Positions 9,009-19,238 of a stretch of DNA of 59,570 nucleotides are shown here, piece after piece. Numbering within the stretch: the first letter of the stretch is position 1; the number at the start of each line of letters is the position of its first letter. Below the pieces are notes generated by a model. The model was not told the DNA's origin. It saw only the letters and a list, made by a program, of their open reading frames with translations, and searched no databases. Position numbers and translations under genes: made by a program. Origin of the DNA: Hyphomicrobiales bacterium (GTDB lineage Bacteria; Pseudomonadota; Alphaproteobacteria; Rhizobiales; Xanthobacteraceae); NCBI GenBank assembly GCA_017305555.1, contig JAFKKM010000035.1:1-59570 (forward strand), in the 5' to 3' direction.

Positions 9009-11177
9009 ATGGCTTCTCCGTCTGATCGATCGAGCTTGAAGAACTGGTTGCCCGGTGTTGCCGGCGTGGTGATTCTGTTCGCACTGGCCGGTTACGCTGG
9101 CGTGTCGCAGGGGCAGCGCGAGCAGGCGCCGACGGAAACGGCGGCTGCGACGACATCCACCAAGCCTGAAGCAGCCAAGCCCGAACAGCCGACGGCCAAA
9201 GCTGTTGCCGTGACCAAGCCCGCCGCTGAAACAAAGACAGCGCCCGCCAAGGCCGCGCAGCCCGACACGAAGACCGCGCCACCCGCCTCGAAGACGGCGG
9301 CAGCCCCAGCGCCGGCTCCGGCAGCCTCAGCGCCCGCCGCGAAAGTTGCGACTGCGCCCGCTGCTCCGGCGCCCGCCGCTTCGCCTCATGCGCATGGCCA
9401 TGACATGTCCAAGATGGCGCAAGCGCCGGCGGCGAAGCCAGCTGTCGTCGCCAAGGTTGCCAGCACCGCCGTCGAGGGCGATGTCGCGCACGGCCGCCAG
9501 GTCTTCAAGAAGTGTCAAGCCTGCCATTCGATGCAGCCGAGCAAGAATTTGCTCGGTCCGAGCCTGGCCGGGATCGTCGGCACCAAGGCCGGCGAGGTCG
9601 CCAACTACAGCTTCTCCACCGCGATGAAGCAGAGCGGCATCACCTGGACTCCTGAGAAACTCGACGCTTATTTGCAGGATCCGCAGAAGGTCGTGCCCGG
9701 CAACAAGATGCCGTTCCCCGGCCTGAAGACCGATTCGGATCGCACCGACGTCATTGCCTTCCTGGCATCGTCGGCCGAGGCGGCTCCCGCGGCTGCTGCG
9801 CCGGCGGCCAACGCCGCAGCTCCAGCGCCCGCCGCCCAAGCACCTGGCGCACATGCGCCCGCGTCGCAGGCGGCCTCGCGTCCCGTCACGGCCTATCTGT
9901 CGGACGCCAAGTATACGCTGCGCTCGGGCATCGCCGAGGGACGCATGGTGTTCTTGGGCGTCGGCGGCACCATCGACGGCAAGGTCAATCCGATTCTCAC
10001 CGCCGTCGAAGGGCAGGTGGTGCAGGTGACGCTGATCAACGGCGAGGGCACCGAGCACGACATCGTCTTCCCGGATCAGGATGCCCGCTCGCCGCGCGTC
10101 ATCAACAAGGGCGCCAGCACCAGCATCGTGTTCCGTGCCGGCAAGGCCGGCGACTTCCTCTACTATTGCGATGTGCCGGGTCATCGTCTCGCCGGCATGG
10201 AAGGTCAGCTCCTGGTGACGGCGACGCCATCGGCTCAGACCATCGTCGAGGCCGATATTTCGCGGCCGCCGACCGATCTGCCGCCGCCGATCGGCAAGCG
10301 CGATCCGAAAACCGTGCGGCTGGACCTGCTCACCGTCGAGATGGAAGGCCGTCTCGCGGAAGGCACCACGTTCGGCTACTGGACCTTCAACGGCAAGGTG
10401 CCGGGTCCGTTCGTGCGCGTTCGCGTCGGCGACACCGTCGACGTGCATTTGAAGAACGCGGCCGAAAGCAACATGATCCACTCGGTGGATTTCCATGCGG
10501 CGACCGGTCCGGGTGGCGGCGCAGCGGCGTTGCAGGTCGATCCCGGCAAGGAGAAGTCGATGAGCTTCAAGGCGCTGAAGCCAGGGCTCTACGTCTATCA
10601 CTGCGCCACGCCGATGGTCGCCGAACACATCGCCAACGGCATGTACGGGATGATTTTGGTGGAGCCGGAAGAAGGGCTACCGCCGGTCGATCACGAATTC
10701 TACATCATGCAGGGCGAGATCTACACGGATGCGGCTTTTGGTCAGCGCGGCAGCCAGGAGTTCAGTGTCGAGAAGCTGCTCGCCGAAAAGCCGGAATACT
10801 TCGTGTTCAACGGTTCGGTCGGCGCCATCACCAAGCTGCATCCGCTGCACGCCAAGGTCGGCGAGACGGTGCGGCTCTACTTCGGTGTCGGTGGTCCGAA
10901 CTTCACCTCGTCGTTCCACGTCATCGGTGAGATCTTCGACAAGGTCTACAACCTCGGCGGCGTCACCAGCCAGCCGCTGCACGACATCCAGACCGTGACG
11001 GTGCCGCCGGGCGGCGCGGTGATTACCGAGTTCAAGCTCGACGTGCCGGGCGGTTACACGCTCGTCGATCACGCGCTGTCGCGCGCCGAGCGCGGCCTCG
11101 CCGGAATGCTGGTGGTCGAAGGTGCGCCCAACCCCGACATCTACAACGGCGTTGTCGAGCCGGGGATGGGACACTGA
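9009..11177 (+). CDS. nirK: Four-part copper nitrite reductase: anchor + cytochrome c + cupredoxin + NirK
   Basis: The 722-residue protein reduces nitrite to NO outside the cytoplasmic membrane. Residues 12-33 form an uncleaved-looking N-terminal membrane anchor, followed by an Ala/Pro/Lys linker. A class I cytochrome c has CQACH at 169-173 and Met ligand M234. After a second Ala/Pro linker comes a cupredoxin with type 1 copper ligands H350, C387, H392 and M397. The NirK module (about 430-720) keeps type 1 ligands H491, C532, H540 and M545, type 2 ligands H496, H531 and H688, and catalytic D494 and H637. Tethered electron donors of this kind are known from a Bradyrhizobium NirK, so the architecture is rare but not new. 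No nirV or nor genes are adjacent. Confidence 0.95.
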   Translation: MASPSDRSSLKNWLPGVAGVVILFALAGYAGVSQGQREQAPTETAAATTSTKPEAAKPEQPTAKAVAVTKPAAETKTAPAKAAQPDTKTAPPASKTAAAPAPAPAASAPAAKVATAPAAPAPAASPHAHGHDMSKMAQAPAAKPAVVAKVASTAVEGDVAHGRQVFKKCQACHSMQPSKNLLGPSLAGIVGTKAGEVANYSFSTAMKQSGITWTPEKLDAYLQDPQKVVPGNKMPFPGLKTDSDRTDVIAFLASSAEAAPAAAAPAANAAAPAPAAQAPGAHAPASQAASRPVTAYLSDAKYTLRSGIAEGRMVFLGVGGTIDGKVNPILTAVEGQVVQVTLINGEGTEHDIVFPDQDARSPRVINKGASTSIVFRAGKAGDFLYYCDVPGHRLAGMEGQLLVTATPSAQTIVEADISRPPTDLPPPIGKRDPKTVRLDLLTVEMEGRLAEGTTFGYWTFNGKVPGPFVRVRVGDTVDVHLKNAAESNMIHSVDFHAATGPGGGAAALQVDPGKEKSMSFKALKPGLYVYHCATPMVAEHIANGMYGMILVEPEEGLPPVDHEFYIMQGEIYTDAAFGQRGSQEFSVEKLLAEKPEYFVFNGSVGAITKLHPLHAKVGETVRLYFGVGGPNFTSSFHVIGEIFDKVYNLGGVTSQPLHDIQTVTVPPGGAVITEFKLDVPGGYTLVDHALSRAERGLAGMLVVEGAPNPDIYNGVVEPGMGH

Positions 11178-11189
11178 GCGAAACGTCTC

Positions 11190-11270
11190 GTCTTTGCGAG
11201 GAGCGTGAGTGACGAAGCAATCCAGACTCAAAAAGAAGTTTGGATTGCTTCGCTTTGCTCGCAATGACGG
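11190..11270. repeat. GTCATTGCGAG-type dispersed hairpin repeat, copy 1
   Basis: This is an imperfect inverted repeat whose arms read GTCTTTGCGAGGAGCG and CGCAATGACGG, with internal GAAGCAATCCA/TGGATTGCTTC. It directly follows nirK. The same element recurs at 51514-51598 and 58515-58600. This family is widespread in alphaproteobacterial intergenic regions. Confidence 0.8.
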
Positions 11271-11332
11271 TAGATCGTTTTGCAGATGACCCGCGAGAAG
11301 TGGCGCGGATACTCAATCCGCGCCGTGCTATC

Positions 11333-12190
11333 TCAGGCCGACTTGCCGTAGTCGTAGAAACCCTTGCCGGTCTTGCGGCCGAGGTGGCCGGCGGCGACCA
11401 TCTCCTTGAGAAGCGGTGCGGCGCGATACTTCGGATCGTTGAAGCCGTCGTAAAACACCTCCATCACCGACAGCATGGTGTCGAGGCCGATCATGTCGGC
11501 CAGCGCCAGCGGTCCGATCGGATGGTTGCAGCCGAGCTTCATGCCGGCGTCGATGTCCTCGGCGCTGGCGATACCTTCCTGCAACGCGAAGATCGCTTCA
11601 TTGATCATCGGGCACAGGATGCGGTTGACGGCGAAGCCGGGGCTGTTCTTCGCGGTGATCGCAACCTTGCCGACCCGCTTGGCGAAGTCGACGGCCTTGG
11701 CGTGGGTATCGTCGGAGGTCTGCAAGCCACGGATCAATTCCAGCAGTGCCATCAGCGGCACCGGATTGAAGAAGTGCATTCCGATGAAGCGATCGGGGCG
11801 GTCGGTCGCCGCCGCAAGCTTGGTGATCGAGATCGACGAGGTGTTGGTGGCGATCACCGTCTGCGGTCGCAGCGATGCGCAGAGGTCCTTGAGGATCTTG
11901 ACCTTGAGGTCTTCGTTCTCGGTCGCGGCCTCGATCACCAGATCGCAATTCGCAAGCTTTGCCTTGTCGGTGGTGCCGGTGATGCGCTTGAGCGCGGCGT
12001 TGCGGTCGGCGTCGCTCATCTTCTGCTTGTTGACGAGGCGCTCGAGGCTCTTCTCGATCACCGACGTGCCCCGCGCGACCGCTGCGTCGGAGATATCGGT
12101 CATGACGACGCTCAGCCCGGCGGCCGCGCAGACCTGCGCGATGCCGTTGCCCATGGTGCCGGCGCCGATGATGCCAACGGTTTCGATCAT
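11333..12190 (-). CDS. hbd: 3-hydroxybutyryl-CoA dehydrogenase
   Basis: The 285-residue enzyme oxidises (S)-3-hydroxyacyl-CoA with NAD+. The N-terminal Rossmann fold has GIIGAGTMG at 6-14. The substrate region contains NTSSISIT and [10 protein letters not shown], which carries the catalytic His; the C-terminal helical domain has NSPGFAVNR and [19 protein letters not shown] and ends [12 protein letters not shown]. Length and motifs fit the short monofunctional dehydrogenase (Hbd/PaaH). ATG at 12190 is chosen; an open frame extends upstream without coding character. It could serve beta-oxidation of products of the box pathway located 20 kb away. The 321-bp spacer 12191-12511 holds no other gene that I can see. 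Confidence 0.93.
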   Translation of the reverse strand: MIETVGIIGAGTMGNGIAQVCAAAGLSVVMTDISDAAVARGTSVIEKSLERLVNKQKMSDADRNAALKRITGTTDKAKLANCDLVIEAATENEDLKVKILKDLCASLRPQTVIATNTSSISITKLAAATDRPDRFIGMHFFNPVPLMALLELIRGLQTSDDTHAKAVDFAKRVGKVAITAKNSPGFAVNRILCPMINEAIFALQEGIASAEDIDAGMKLGCNHPIGPLALADMIGLDTMLSVMEVFYDGFNDPKYRAAPLLKEMVAAGHLGRKTGKGFYDYGKSA

Positions 12191-12511
12191 GTTCGTCCTC
12201 TGCTCCTGTCTTGCGCGCGCGGATGCCCGGCGGCGTTTGATTCCGAGGGCATGATTACCAGAGCGGATCGGCCAGGGCAAAAGCCCAAGAATCCGCGCGG
12301 CGTACCGGCGGCTGGGTGAATGTTTTCCGCCGGAGCATCTCGGGCCGTGCCGACATGCGACGATTCGGCGACTTTTGGTCAGGGTTCGCCGGCGGGTGGT
12401 TTCCTTGGTCCCCGTGATGGATTGCAATATGATGCACGTCGCTCCTGCGCGACGGTCAGATCGTCCGGCATGTTGTAGCGGGCCGATCGAGACTGAAGGA
12501 GAATCATCGAT

Positions 12512-13444
12512 ATGAACTCCCACGCGAGCGAACCCGTGTCCCGCGCGCCGGTACAACGCGCAGACTTCGGCCGGGTTTCGGTCTTCTTCGGCGAGAAGAA
12601 TGGCAAATACCCCGACGGAAACCAGGTGCTCGTTCGCGGCTCGGATACGCGCGCGGCGCTCGACGCTCCGCTCGTTTCCAATTTCATTGGGCCGGAATTC
12701 GACGCCTCCGAACTGGTGGTGATGGGCCATATTCACGAAGATCACATGGCCGGCCTGCATCGTCTTCCCAATGCGCCGGTGTATGTGCATGAGGCGGATC
12801 TGGAGGCGGCGCGCAGTTGGGACGGCCTGGTCGCTGCCTTCGGGGTGACCGATCGGAGGCGCATTCCGGAAATGGAAACCCGGTTCAAGCGCGACTTCTT
12901 CTACGCACCGCGGCCCGATGCGCGGAGCTATGTTGACGGCGCGTCATGGGATCTTGGCGGGGTGACGATCCGCGCCTTCCACATGCCGGGTCACACCGCC
13001 GGTCATTGTGTTCTGCTGGTTGAACCGGAAGGCGTGGCCTTCATCGGTGATATCGATCTCACTGGCTTCGGGCCATACTACGGCGATGCGTCCTCCAGTC
13101 TGTCGGGCTTCCGCAACAGTCTGGCGCGGCTGCGGGATATTCCGGCGAAGGTATGGGTCACCGCGCATCATCGCGGCGTCTACACTGACCGGGAGCACTT
13201 CATGCAGGATCTTACGGCCTACACCGCCAAGCTCGACGAACGCGAAAAGCGATTGTTGGTGATGCTGAAAGAGGCGCCGAAGACGCTCGCGCAATTGGTG
13301 ACGCAGCGGCTGATCTATCCGCAGCACTATGAGAGTCCGTGGGTAGACGCGTCGGAGACCCGCACCATTTCGCAGCACCTCGCCGAACTCGTTGCCGACG
13401 GGCGGGTGCAAGTGGACGAACAGAACGCCTACCGCGTGGCTTGA
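12512..13444 (+). CDS. Metallo-beta-lactamase-fold hydrolase
   Basis: This 310-residue protein has the MBL metal-site motif HIHEDH at residues 73-78, a further His in MPGHTAGHC near 160, the bridging Asp in FIGDIDLTG near 180 and a late His in VTAHHRG near 218. The C-terminal 80 residues are helical and winged-helix-like, as in several MBL hydrolases of the LACTB2/glyoxalase II type. It probably hydrolyses a thioester or lactone; the substrate is unknown. GAAGGAG lies about 11 bases before the ATG. The gene is divergent from hbd. Confidence 0.85.
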   Translation: MNSHASEPVSRAPVQRADFGRVSVFFGEKNGKYPDGNQVLVRGSDTRAALDAPLVSNFIGPEFDASELVVMGHIHEDHMAGLHRLPNAPVYVHEADLEAARSWDGLVAAFGVTDRRRIPEMETRFKRDFFYAPRPDARSYVDGASWDLGGVTIRAFHMPGHTAGHCVLLVEPEGVAFIGDIDLTGFGPYYGDASSSLSGFRNSLARLRDIPAKVWVTAHHRGVYTDREHFMQDLTAYTAKLDEREKRLLVMLKEAPKTLAQLVTQRLIYPQHYESPWVDASETRTISQHLAELVADGRVQVDEQNAYRVA

Positions 13445-13452
13445 CGCGTGAG

Positions 13453-14490
13453 CTACCGGATCGGCGGAGCGTATTGGATGCCGCCCTCGTTCCACAGGTG
13501 ATTGAGGCCGCGCGGAATGCCGAGCTTGGAGCCGGTGCCGACATTGCGGTTGTAGGATTCGGCATAATTACCGACCTGCCGGATGATGCGCACCGCCCAG
13601 TCCTTGGTCAGGCCGATCTGCTCGCCATAGGTGCCCTCGTTGCCGACCAGACGTTTGACGTCCGGCTTCTGCGACTTCAGCGCCTCGTCGATGTTCTTCG
13701 AGGTGATGCCGAGTTCCTCGGCGTTGAGCATGGCGAAGTGCGACCACTTCACGATTTCCAGCCATTGACTGTCGCCCTGCTTCACCGCCGGTCCCAGTGG
13801 CTCCTTGGAAATCACGTCAGGCAGAATGACGTGATCGTTCGGCGCCGAGAGCGTCAGCCGCTCGGCGTAGAGCTGCGAGATATCGCTGGTGAAGACGTCG
13901 CAGGCGCCGGTGTCATAGGCCTTGAGCGTGTCGGCGACGTTGGAGAACGCCATCTCCTGGAACTTCATGTTGTTGGCGCGGAAGTAATCGCCGAGATTGA
14001 GTTGCGTGGTGGTGCCGGACTGCACGCAGACCTTGCTGTTGTCGAGCGCCAGCGCCGAATCCTTGCCCGCGCTCTTGCGGATCATGAAGCCCTGACCATC
14101 GTAGTAATTCACCGCGGCGAAGCTTAAATTGAATTCGGCCTCGCGTGACATCGTCCATGTCGAGTTGCGCGATAGCAGATCGATCTTGCCGGATTGCAGC
14201 GCCTTGAAGCGATCCTCGGCGTTGAGTGGAACGTACTTCACCTTGGTAGCGTCGTTGAATACGGCAGCCGCGACCGCGCGACAGAGATCGACGTCGAGAC
14301 CTGACCACACGCCCTTGTCGTCGGCATTGGAGAAGCCTGGCAGGCCGGTGCTAACGCCGCAGATCAGATTTCCCCTGTCCTTGACCGTCTTCAGCGTTTG
14401 CGCATCGGCTTTATCGAGAGCACCGAAGGCAACAACGGTGGCAGCGATGGCGACGGCGGTGCGCGCGAGGGGAAGACCGAAGTTCAGCAT
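13453..14490 (-). CDS. aapJ: General amino-acid ABC transporter periplasmic binding protein (AapJ/BztA type)
   Basis: The 345-residue protein carries a clear signal peptide (residues 1-30, ending ADAQ) and a class 3 solute-binding domain. The start TLKTVKDRGNLICGVS, the segment GVWSGLDVDLCRAVAAAV and the ligand-site stretch LLSRNSTWTMSREAEF are characteristic of the AapJ/BztA general L-amino-acid binding proteins. The permease and ATPase genes (aapQMP) that normally follow are absent: the next genes are unrelated, so this copy must work with components encoded elsewhere or act on its own. It ends 8 bp from the convergent MBL gene. Confidence 0.9.
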   Translation of the reverse strand: MLNFGLPLARTAVAIAATVVAFGALDKADAQTLKTVKDRGNLICGVSTGLPGFSNADDKGVWSGLDVDLCRAVAAAVFNDATKVKYVPLNAEDRFKALQSGKIDLLSRNSTWTMSREAEFNLSFAAVNYYDGQGFMIRKSAGKDSALALDNSKVCVQSGTTTQLNLGDYFRANNMKFQEMAFSNVADTLKAYDTGACDVFTSDISQLYAERLTLSAPNDHVILPDVISKEPLGPAVKQGDSQWLEIVKWSHFAMLNAEELGITSKNIDEALKSQKPDVKRLVGNEGTYGEQIGLTKDWAVRIIRQVGNYAESYNRNVGTGSKLGIPRGLNHLWNEGGIQYAPPIR

Positions 14491-14552
14491 GATGATGTCT
14501 CGCTCATGACGAAAGGGTGACGGGCAAGGATCGACGAAGGATCGGCGGCGAA

Positions 14553-15155
14553 TTACAAGGATGGGCGCTGCTTGACGACGACTTTGGTGCCGACGGGGAC
14601 ACGGCCGTAAAGATCGATGATGTCGGAATTGACCATGCCGAAGCATCCCGACGATACGGCCTTGCCGATGGTGTCGGGCTGATTGGTGCCGTGAATGCGA
14701 TAGACCGTGGTGCCGAGATACATCGCGCGCGCGCCGAGCGGATTGCCGGGACCACCGGCCATGAAACGCGGCAGATAGGGTTGGCGCTGGATCATTTCCG
14801 GCGGCGGCGTCCAGTCGGGCCACTCAGCCTTGCGCGTGATCTTCAGCAGACCCTGCCACTGAAAGCCTTCGCGGCCGACGCGGACGCCGTAGCGAATGGC
14901 GCGGCCGTTGCCCTGCACCAAATAGAGAAAGCGTTCCGATGTGTGGACGATGATGGTGCCCGGCGGCTCGGTGGTGCGATAGAGCACCATCTGCCGCTGG
15001 AACTGCGGTGGCAATTGCACCGATTCGTCCGGCACGCGCCCCGGCTCGTCGCCGATATTCATGTCTTCGTCCTGGCTGAAACCCTGTGCGGCCGGCAGAA
15101 CGACGAACATGACGGCCAGCAACGGCATCCACAGCAAGCGTCGAAAGCGAAGCAT
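14553..15155 (-). CDS. L,D-transpeptidase (YkuD/ErfK family)
   Basis: The 200-residue exported protein has a signal peptide (about 1-28) and a YkuD catalytic domain at about 60-195 that would cross-link peptidoglycan or attach proteins to it. The catalytic region reads YRIHGTN and then SSGCFGMVN, with the nucleophile Cys in place. The Arg that usually follows at +2 from the Cys (GCxR) is Gly here, which is unusual. The downstream PVGTKVVV strand closes the domain as normal. The start at 15155 is chosen because it directly precedes the signal peptide. Confidence 0.9.
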   Translation of the reverse strand: MLRFRRLLWMPLLAVMFVVLPAAQGFSQDEDMNIGDEPGRVPDESVQLPPQFQRQMVLYRTTEPPGTIIVHTSERFLYLVQGNGRAIRYGVRVGREGFQWQGLLKITRKAEWPDWTPPPEMIQRQPYLPRFMAGGPGNPLGARAMYLGTTVYRIHGTNQPDTIGKAVSSGCFGMVNSDIIDLYGRVPVGTKVVVKQRPSL

Positions 15156-15312
15156 CGGCAATCCTTGTTGTCGGTGGCGCGAACCGTCGGACGATGTCGC
15201 GATATCGGAGGGTATCAAACCGTACCCTCGCATGGATGGCAAGCCGGCCCGTGATGCCGAATCAATCGTGACCGGATACGATCAAATCAACACGATCCGA
15301 TTTCATGAGAGG

Positions 15313-15441
15313 TTAATGTGGCGCGATCCACAGTCGCAGGCCGTAGGAGATGAGAGTCACGGCGCCGACACCGCCGAGCCACAGCAGCACGAACCACAAT
15401 AAGCGCTGCGGCAGCGACGATTTATCGTGGTGCGCGGTCAT
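15313..15441 (-). CDS. DUF2474-type small membrane peptide of cytochrome bd oxidase
   Basis: This 42-residue peptide has one transmembrane helix (LLWFVLLWLGGVGAVTLISY, residues 14-33) and fits the DUF2474 family, whose genes commonly follow cydAB and resemble CydX in position. Its ATG at 15441 shares one base with the cydB stop codon (TGATG), so translation is coupled. A structural or stabilising role in the oxidase is inferred from context. Confidence 0.8.
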   Translation of the reverse strand: MTAHHDKSSLPQRLLWFVLLWLGGVGAVTLISYGLRLWIAPH

Positions 15442-16456
15442 CAATGATATCCGCTTTGCGGATCGACCTTGCCGCGGAACACCCAATAGGCCCATCCGGT
15501 GTAGATGAGGATGATCGGAATCAGGATCGATACGCCGACCAGCATGAATATCTGGCTGCTCTCCGGTGCGGCGGCCTGCCAGATGGTGATGCTGCGCGGC
15601 ACGATGTAGGGATACATGCTGATGCCGAGTCCGGCATAGGATAGTGCGAACAAAACGAGAGACAGCACGAACGGCTTGTAATCCTGCCGCTTTGCCAGGC
15701 TCTGCAACAAAAGCGCGGTGACCGCCGCGACCGCGATCGGCACCGGCGCGGTGAACAGCAGGTTCGGCCAGGTGAACCAGCGCCGCGCATACTCGACGTC
15801 GAGGAACGGCGTCGCGAGACTCACGATGCCAATCGCGCCGAGCATGGCGAACAGCAGCCACCAACTCAGGTGATAGGCTTTCTCGCGCAGGTCACCAGTC
15901 GTCTTCATCACCAGCCACGTCGCGCCGAGCAGGCAGTAGCCGATGACGACGGCGATGCCGGTGAGAATGCTGAACGGCGTCAGCCAATCCCACCAGCCAC
16001 CGGCATAGGCGCGATTGGCGACCTGCACGCCTTGCAGGATAGCGCCGAGCGCGATGCCTTGCGCCAGCGCCGCGACCAGCGAGCCGCCGGCGAAGGCCAT
16101 GTCCCAGCGGTTGCGTTCACGTTGCGAGCGCCAGCGGAAGTCGAAGGCGACGCCGCGAAACACTAGGCCGAGCAGCATCGCAACGATCGGCGTATAAAGC
16201 GCCGGCATCAGCACCGCATAGGCCAGCGGAAACGCTGCGAACAACCCGCCGCCGCCGAGCACCAGCCAGGTTTCGTTGCCGTCCCACACCGGCGCGACGC
16301 TGTTCATCATCACGTCGCGGTCTTCTTTCTTCGGAAACAGCGGGAACAACATGCCGAGACCGAGGTCGAAGCCATCCATCACCACATAGACGAACACCGC
16401 AAAGGCGATGATGAAAGCCCAGATGGTCGCAATCGTTGACATCTGATCCATGACGC

Positions 16457-16460
<4 letters not shown>
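15441..16460 (-). CDS. cydB: Cytochrome bd-type ubiquinol oxidase subunit II
   Basis: The 339-residue polytopic protein is subunit II of a bd-type (CIO-like) quinol oxidase. It begins with the first helix and GFDLGLGMLFP, followed by the conserved WDGNETWLVLGGGGLFAAFP near residue 55. About eight hydrophobic helices are visible. GTG at 16460 overlaps the cydA stop codon (GTGA), so the two are translationally coupled; an in-frame ATG at 16451 is the alternative start. The oxidase reduces O2 to water at high affinity and conserves energy without proton pumping. Confidence 0.95.
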
Positions 16461-17863
<1,403 letters not shown>

Positions 17864-18024
17864 GAGGCGGTCTCCGGCGAAGCAACAATGAGAAGCTAGC
17901 ACATGCGGCCGACATGGAAAGCGGCGATGCGGCGGCTGTGACACGCTTGCACCGTAGGACGCACGCCTATGGCGACGTTGCGCTGGCGCAAGGTTCAACC
18001 CGTCACACATTCCATACAATTCGG

Positions 18025-18050
18025 CCCGGTCGAGAGGCACCCCGACCGGG
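18025..18050. terminator. Short GC-rich stem-loop upstream of cydA
   Basis: CCCGGTCG (18025-18032) and CGACCGGG (18043-18050) pair across a 10-base loop. It lies between the cydA start and the small exported-protein gene and could end transcription coming from the latter; no T-run is present. The 317-bp region 17864-18180 otherwise holds only the repeat at 18081. Confidence 0.35.
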
Positions 18051-18080
18051 TCGACAAGTTTGGGAGGTTGATCGCGGAAC

Positions 18081-18136
18081 TAGAGCATGATCCCGAAAGG
18101 TGGAAATCGGTTTTCGGAAAAGAGCATACTCAAACA
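18081..18136. repeat. Dispersed TAGAGCATGAT...CGGTTTTCGG element, copy 1
   Basis: An imperfect palindrome starts TAGAGCATGATCCCGAAA and ends TTTTCGGAAAAGAGCAT. Related sequences occur at 40976-41020, 56093-56146 and 59251-59294. This is a very common intergenic repeat in Nitrobacteraceae. A spurious 71-codon frame (17969-18184) runs through it. Confidence 0.75.
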
Positions 18137-18180
18137 AAAAGCCAAGCGATGGGTCTGATCCAACGTCGCTGGATCGGACC

Positions 18181-18384
18181 CTAGCGGAAGTGGGTGTCGC
18201 TCACGCCGGAAAGAATGCAGACATCGGCGACACGTTGTCGTGAACAATCTCTCACCTGTTGACGGTTCGAAATCATCGCGCCGTCGCGATCGGCGCGCGC
18301 CGGTGCATCTTGCAGGCCGAGTGCAATCAATGTGCAGACCGCGCCCAGCGGAACGATGAAGAAGCGGAAGGACATCATCTGCAT
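18181..18384 (-). CDS. Small exported protein linked to the ECF sigma gene
   Basis: The 67-residue product has a hydrophobic N-terminus (FFIVPLGAVCTLIALGL, about residues 8-24) ending in an ALA-type cleavage region (APARADRD), and a short mature part with two cysteines (RDCSRQRVADVCILSG). It follows the ECF sigma gene by 41 bp on the same strand, so co-transcription is likely. I recognise no family. It is too short to be a typical anti-sigma factor, but the position suggests involvement in the same response. Confidence 0.5.
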   Translation of the reverse strand: MQMMSFRFFIVPLGAVCTLIALGLQDAPARADRDGAMISNRQQVRDCSRQRVADVCILSGVSDTHFR

Positions 18385-18425
18385 GGTTCTGATCCGTCGT
18401 TACGCTTGGTCTCGCGTGTTGACCG

Positions 18426-19037
18426 TTACGCGGCCAGCGTGTCGACGCCATATGTCTTGAGCAGTTCGGCGAGTTGCTTGCGGGCATAGAACATGCGGGT
18501 CTTCACCGTGCTTTGCGGGATTCCGATGATCTTGCCGGCCTCTTCCACCGACTTCTCGTGGTAGTAGACCAGGTCGATGATCTCGCGATGCGCCGGCGAC
18601 AGCTTGGCGATGCAGGCGCGCAGGATCGCGCTGGTCTTGCTGCGCTCGAGCGCCGCTTCCGGCGTGTCGGCCTGGTCGGCGATTTCCAGCACGCCATCCT
18701 GATCGAGGTCTTCGTGCGAGCGCTGGCGCAACGCGGTCAGCGACTTGAAGCGGGCGATCGACAGGAGCCAGGTCGACACCTGCGCGCGGCCTTCGAACTG
18801 GCCGGCGGTGCGCCAAACGTCGAGAAACACCTGGCTGACAAGGTCTTCCGCGGTGGTGGTGTCGCGGACCATGCGCAGGATGAAGCGATACACCCGCACC
18901 CGATGGCGCGCGTAGAGGATGTGCATCGCGGGCTTGCTACCCTCGGAAATGCTTTCGAGCAGCATCTCGTCGGACGTCGCTTGGGCTGCAAGGATACCTT
19001 GCTGGGCGGCTGCGTTGATGGCGATGATGTTCTGCAT
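18426..19037 (-). CDS. ECF-type sigma-70 factor
   Basis: This 203-residue sigma factor has region 2 at about 40-105 (RFILRMVRDTTTAEDLVSQV, FLDVWRTAGQFEG, TWLLSIARFKSL) and region 4 at about 135-190 (LSPAHREIIDLVYYHEKSVEEA, GIPQSTVKTRMFYARKQL). Those are the only two domains, as in the ECF group; a 25-residue N-terminal extension precedes region 2. There is no recognisable anti-sigma gene next to it; a small exported protein follows and a two-component unit lies upstream. Four GTTTCGTC/GACGAAAC boxes lie in its promoter region (19131-19191), pointing to specific control. Confidence 0.92.
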   Translation of the reverse strand: MQNIIAINAAAQQGILAAQATSDEMLLESISEGSKPAMHILYARHRVRVYRFILRMVRDTTTAEDLVSQVFLDVWRTAGQFEGRAQVSTWLLSIARFKSLTALRQRSHEDLDQDGVLEIADQADTPEAALERSKTSAILRACIAKLSPAHREIIDLVYYHEKSVEEAGKIIGIPQSTVKTRMFYARKQLAELLKTYGVDTLAA

Positions 19038-19130
19038 GACCGGCTCCCTCTCGTCGCTTGTGCGGCGTTCGTTATGGGAATTTTTTAACCGGTGGCTGTT
19101 TCAGGACATCTGCACGCCAAGAGAAAAACG

Positions 19131-19191
19131 GTTTCGTCACTCAGAGAATTGTTTCGTCATGGCCTTCCTGGACGAAACATTTGGACGAAAC
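19131..19191. promoter_or_regulatory. Four GTTTCGTC/GACGAAAC boxes upstream of the ECF sigma gene
   Basis: The octamer GTTTCGTC occurs at 19131-19138 and 19151-19158, and its complement GACGAAAC at 19171-19178 and 19184-19191. The first three are spaced exactly 20 bp, about two helical turns. They lie 94-154 bp upstream of the sigma gene start and downstream of the response-regulator stop. They may be operator or promoter elements, or part of a terminator: on the minus strand the last box is followed by CGTTTTT. Confidence 0.5.
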
Positions 19192-19238
19192 AGCGGTGCT
19201 GCATCGCAATAAAATGTCCGATATGTGACGGCTGGACG

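Noticed and set aside
11240-12319. 359-codon plus-strand ORF
   Set aside because: It lies antisense to the clear hbd gene; its composition is that of a shadow frame rich in Arg, Gly, His and Asp.
17969-18184. 71-codon plus-strand ORF upstream of cydA
   Set aside because: It runs through the dispersed repeat at 18081 and the hairpin at 18025, has no ribosome site, and overlaps the end of the small exported-protein gene.
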